Source of the DNA: Flavobacteriales bacterium 33_180_T64
Lineage (GTDB): Bacteria; Bacteroidota; Bacteroidia; Flavobacteriales; Flavobacteriaceae
NCBI GenBank assembly: GCA_002162685.1
Contig: MAAQ01000008.1
Location: forward strand, 62,001-126,000
Direction of reading: 5' to 3'
Length of the DNA: 64,000 bases
Shown: positions 62,307 through 64,000 of the stretch, piece by piece
Layout of the letters: every line of letters starts with the position of its first letter
Position numbering within the stretch: position 1 is the stretch's first letter
Notes under the pieces: generated by a model
The model's database searches: none
Seen by the model: only the letters and a program-made list of their open reading frames with translations
Told to the model about the DNA's origin: nothing
Position numbers and translations under genes: made by a program

Positions 62307-62651
62307 TTAAACCTGTGGTGGTTGTAAAAGGCTTTTTAAATATTTTTTTTCATGAAGAGTTTTATGAAAAAAGATTGCTTTTTTTTCTTGAGGAATTATT
62401 GCAAATGAATAATTGTTATTAGCAGGTACGAAAATGGTAGATATAGTTAAATCAACGCAATGATGATGGTGGTCAGAATTTTTGTCATCTTCACTATCAT
62501 TTTGATGTTGTTTTATTTGATGGTTATCATTGAAGTTATTTGAAGCATCTTCATTGTGTGTTGTAATATCATCAAATGAAATAACATCCAGATGAGTTTG
62601 CACAGGAGGAGCAAGGATTAAAAATGATAATATGACTACAATTATTTTCAC
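62307..62651 (-). CDS. Exported His/Asp-rich small protein of the efflux operon
   Basis: A 114-residue protein, GTG start at 62651, with a signal peptide (IIVVILSFLILAPPVQT). The mature part is acidic and rich in His, with a run DHHHHCVDLT and HNEDASNNFNDNHQIKQHQND, suggesting metal binding. A C-terminal tail ends in LLQPPQV, reminiscent of small proteins that precede CusA genes in Flavobacteria. A TACATTTG box at 62663-62656 lies only 4 bases before the GTG, so the true start may differ. Likely a periplasmic metal-binding partner of the pump. Confidence 0.75.
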   Translation of the reverse strand: MKIIVVILSFLILAPPVQTHLDVISFDDITTHNEDASNNFNDNHQIKQHQNDSEDDKNSDHHHHCVDLTISTIFVPANNNYSFAIIPQEKKAIFFHKTLHEKKYLKSLLQPPQV

Positions 62652-62655
62652 ATCA

Positions 62656-62693
62656 CAAATGTAAAAAGAAAACTAATGCAATGGGTTTGCAAA
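62656..62693 (-). promoter_or_regulatory. Promoter of the heavy-metal efflux operon
   Basis: On the minus strand a -7 box TACATTTG is at 62663-62656. Upstream lies the 10-bp palindrome GTTTGCAAAC at 62684-62693, in the -33 region. It is a candidate operator for the Fur-family regulator of this operon; this is inference. Confidence 0.5.
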
Positions 62694-62732
62694 CTATTTT
62701 TTTTGAATTGATAATAAGTTTTGTAAATATAA

Positions 62733-62820
62733 TGGTGCGCACGAGAAGATTCGAACTTCCACATCCTTAACAGATACTGGCCCCTCAAGCCAGCGCGTCT
62801 ACCAATTCCGCCACGTGCGC
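62733..62820 (-). tRNA. tRNA-Leu (GAG)
   Basis: An 88-base tRNA with acceptor stem GCGCACG/CGTGCGC, discriminator A and encoded CCA. The anticodon arm CTGGC-TTGAGGG-GCCAG has anticodon GAG. The long variable arm typical of tRNA-Leu follows, and the T arm has GTTCGAATC. Strand and anticodon were read from the minus sequence. Confidence 0.95.
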
Positions 62821-62840
62821 TTTATTTTAAGTAAAGATAA

Positions 62841-62872
62841 AAAAAAAGTTAAGCGAATGCTTAACTTTTTTT
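62841..62872 (-). terminator. Terminator after tRNA-Lys
   Basis: A 14-bp stem AAAAAAAGTTAAGC (62841-62854) and GCTTAACTTTTTTT (62859-62872) with loop GAAT. It lies between the two tRNA genes just downstream of tRNA-Lys on the minus strand, so the two tRNAs are probably separate transcripts. Confidence 0.85.
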
Positions 62873-62873
62873 G

Positions 62874-62946
62874 TGACCAGTCTGGGGCTCGAACCCAGGA
62901 CCCTCTCCTTAAAAGGGAGATGCTCTGCCAACTGAGCTAACTAGTC
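62874..62946 (-). tRNA. tRNA-Lys (TTT)
   Basis: A 73-base tRNA with acceptor stem GACTAGT/ACTGGTC (one wobble), D arm TAGCTCAGTTGGCAGAGCA, anticodon arm TCTCC-CTTTTAA-GGAGA with anticodon TTT, and T arm GGTTCGAGCC. The CCA end is not encoded, unlike the neighbouring tRNA-Leu. Confidence 0.95.
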
Positions 62947-63076
62947 TTACATTGTTCCTGTAATGCGGGTGCAAATATAAAAGGTTTAATTAAAAAAACA
63001 ATACTTTTTTATATAATTTTTTGTTTTTTTGTTGTTAAATATCTTATGTTTTTAATAATCAATTTATAAGGAGAAA

Positions 63077-63595
63077 ATGGTACTATTTTTAATTGGCTAT
63101 ATGGGGTCTGGAAAATCAATAATTGGTAAGAAACTAGCTGAAATTTTAAAATATGATCATCAAGATTTTGATGATTATATAGAAGAAAGGGAGAAATCTA
63201 CCATTTCTTCTATTTTTAAAACAAAAGGAGAAATTTATTTTCGAAAAACTGAGCATAAGTATCTAAACGAGATTGTTAAATTACAAAATACAGTTGTAGC
63301 TTTAGGAGGAGGCACACCATGTTATGGTGATAATATGAAAAAAATATTAGATTCTGAAAATTCACTTAGTATATATCTTAAAGCGACTATACCAACATTA
63401 TCTTCTAGGTTATTTGATGAAAAAGCCAAACGACCATTAATCTCACATATTTCATCTAAAGAAGAGCTTAATGAATTTATCGGAAAGCATATATTTGAGA
63501 GAGCTCCTTTTTATGAGCAAGCTCTTGTTAGTATTAAAACAGATGATAAATCAGTTGATGAAATTGTAGAGCAAATAATGGTACAATTATTTTAA
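63077..63595 (+). CDS. aroK: Shikimate kinase
   Basis: A 172-residue cytoplasmic kinase. The P-loop LIGYMGSGKS at residues 5-14 is followed by the Asp/Arg substrate site (DFDDYIEEREKSTISSIF), FRKTEHKYL, the GGG loop VALGGGTPCY, and the LID with KAKRPLIS. It phosphorylates shikimate in aromatic amino-acid synthesis. It ends in a 9-base convergent overlap with the phosphoribosyltransferase gene. Confidence 0.95.
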   Translation: MVLFLIGYMGSGKSIIGKKLAEILKYDHQDFDDYIEEREKSTISSIFKTKGEIYFRKTEHKYLNEIVKLQNTVVALGGGTPCYGDNMKKILDSENSLSIYLKATIPTLSSRLFDEKAKRPLISHISSKEELNEFIGKHIFERAPFYEQALVSIKTDDKSVDEIVEQIMVQLF

Positions 63596-64000
63596 ATAGG
63601 CCTCGTGTTGTTTTCCTGATAAATTAATTTCAACATGTTCATTAAGAGAAGTAGATAACGAAATGCCTTTAAAGTCTGCTTTTACAGGATATTTTTTATG
63701 ATTTCTATTCACTAAAACAGCCGTTTTAAACTGTTTTAAAGGGACATTTAAAAAGTGTTTAACGCCATATATCAATGTGCTTCCAGAACTGAGTACATCA
63801 TCTACAAGAACAATAGATTTGTTTGTATATTCTTCTTGACTTAATGATGTTTTAATTGTTGATAACGGATTCTTTTTGTCTATTTGTACTTTACAGAGTA
63901 TGGGTTTTAAATCAGATATTTTTTCTAAACTTTGCTTAAGTTTTTTTGCGAAAATGTATCCGTTATTTTCAATTCCAGCTAAGATTAGTTCTTCTTCATA
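63587..64000 (-). CDS. Phosphoribosyltransferase (PRTase), N-terminus cut by window edge
   Basis: The frame is open from base 64000, so the start lies beyond the window; 137 codons and the stop are visible. It has LILAGIENNGYIFAKKL and the PRPP-binding signature SIVLVDDVLSSGSTLIYG of type I phosphoribosyltransferases. The sequence resembles PyrR or hypoxanthine-type enzymes, which cannot be separated here. It overlaps the end of the shikimate kinase gene by 9 bases on the opposite strand. Confidence 0.85.
   Translation of the reverse strand, partial: YEEELILAGIENNGYIFAKKLKQSLEKISDLKPILCKVQIDKKNPLSTIKTSLSQEEYTNKSIVLVDDVLSSGSTLIYGVKHFLNVPLKQFKTAVLVNRNHKKYPVKADFKGISLSTSLNEHVEINLSGKQHEAYLK

Noticed and set aside
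62733-62946. tRNA pair as an integration site for a mobile element
   Set aside because: No integrase, direct repeats of tRNA ends or foreign genes were seen next to it.

Overview
The window is AT-rich chromosomal DNA from a member of the Bacteroidota, most likely a marine or environmental Flavobacteriaceae; the genus cannot be fixed from sequence reading alone. The support is: promoters of the Bacteroidetes type (a -7 box TAnnTTTG, often with TTG or TTTG about 18-21 bases upstream), almost no Shine-Dalgarno sequences, three proteins with type IX secretion C-terminal sorting domains, TonB receptors, leucine dehydrogenase, a DUF3276/PUR protein, a long NusB, and a CusA-TolC fusion typical of this phylum. 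No IS element, prophage, integrase or CRISPR array was seen, so most of the window looks like stable core chromosome.

Layout. 1-2.4 kb: end of a TonB receptor, then a TetR regulator whose operator recurs upstream of two small exported proteins. 2.5-18.4 kb: housekeeping genes (redoxin, CsaA, bile-acid-type symporter, acyltransferase, M14 peptidase, PUR protein, ABC exporter, leucine dehydrogenase, NusB, DUF1573 lipoprotein, YajC, amidohydrolase, PepT, PyrD). 18.5-22.6 kb: two type IX-secreted proteins, a decayed LysE exporter and HMG-CoA lyase. 22.6-34 kb: an iron/haem and flavin-electron-transfer locus. 34-47.4 kb: a tiny Cys-rich ORF, guaB, several small enzymes, a frameshifted GNAT gene, an M1 aminopeptidase, three consecutive SurA-like chaperone/PPIase genes and MoxR. 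47.4-56 kb: an unknown membrane-anchored protein, an acyltransferase-3, aconitase, a Crp-family regulator, a duplicated-domain lipoprotein, a TlpA-like protein and a DUF1338 enzyme. 56-62.7 kb: a heavy-metal efflux operon ending in its own Fur-family regulator. 62.7-64 kb: tRNA-Leu, tRNA-Lys, shikimate kinase and a truncated phosphoribosyltransferase.

The most interesting region is 22.6-34 kb. A HmuY-like lipoprotein and its TonB receptor run leftward; a five-gene operon runs rightward from the same intergenic region (DUF6607-like, ankyrin-repeat, DUF2271 with a flavinylation-like motif, a PepSY/flavodoxin/ferredoxin-reductase fusion, small DUF6686-like); then come a porin, an FMN-binding protein with the SGAT motif, a four-helix membrane protein and a ferritin. 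Three 23-bp dyads of identical spacing (left arm near TTATTTAGA, right arm TCTAAATAA) lie in the divergent promoter region and on both sides of the porin promoter. I infer an iron-starvation regulon that joins uptake at the outer membrane, flavin-based reduction across the inner membrane and storage as ferritin.

Other recurrent signals are perfect inverted repeats that begin immediately after the -7 box of several genes (leucine dehydrogenase, nusB, guaB, DUF1573, porin), and genes whose start codon lies only 4-6 bases after the -7 box, suggesting leaderless mRNAs.
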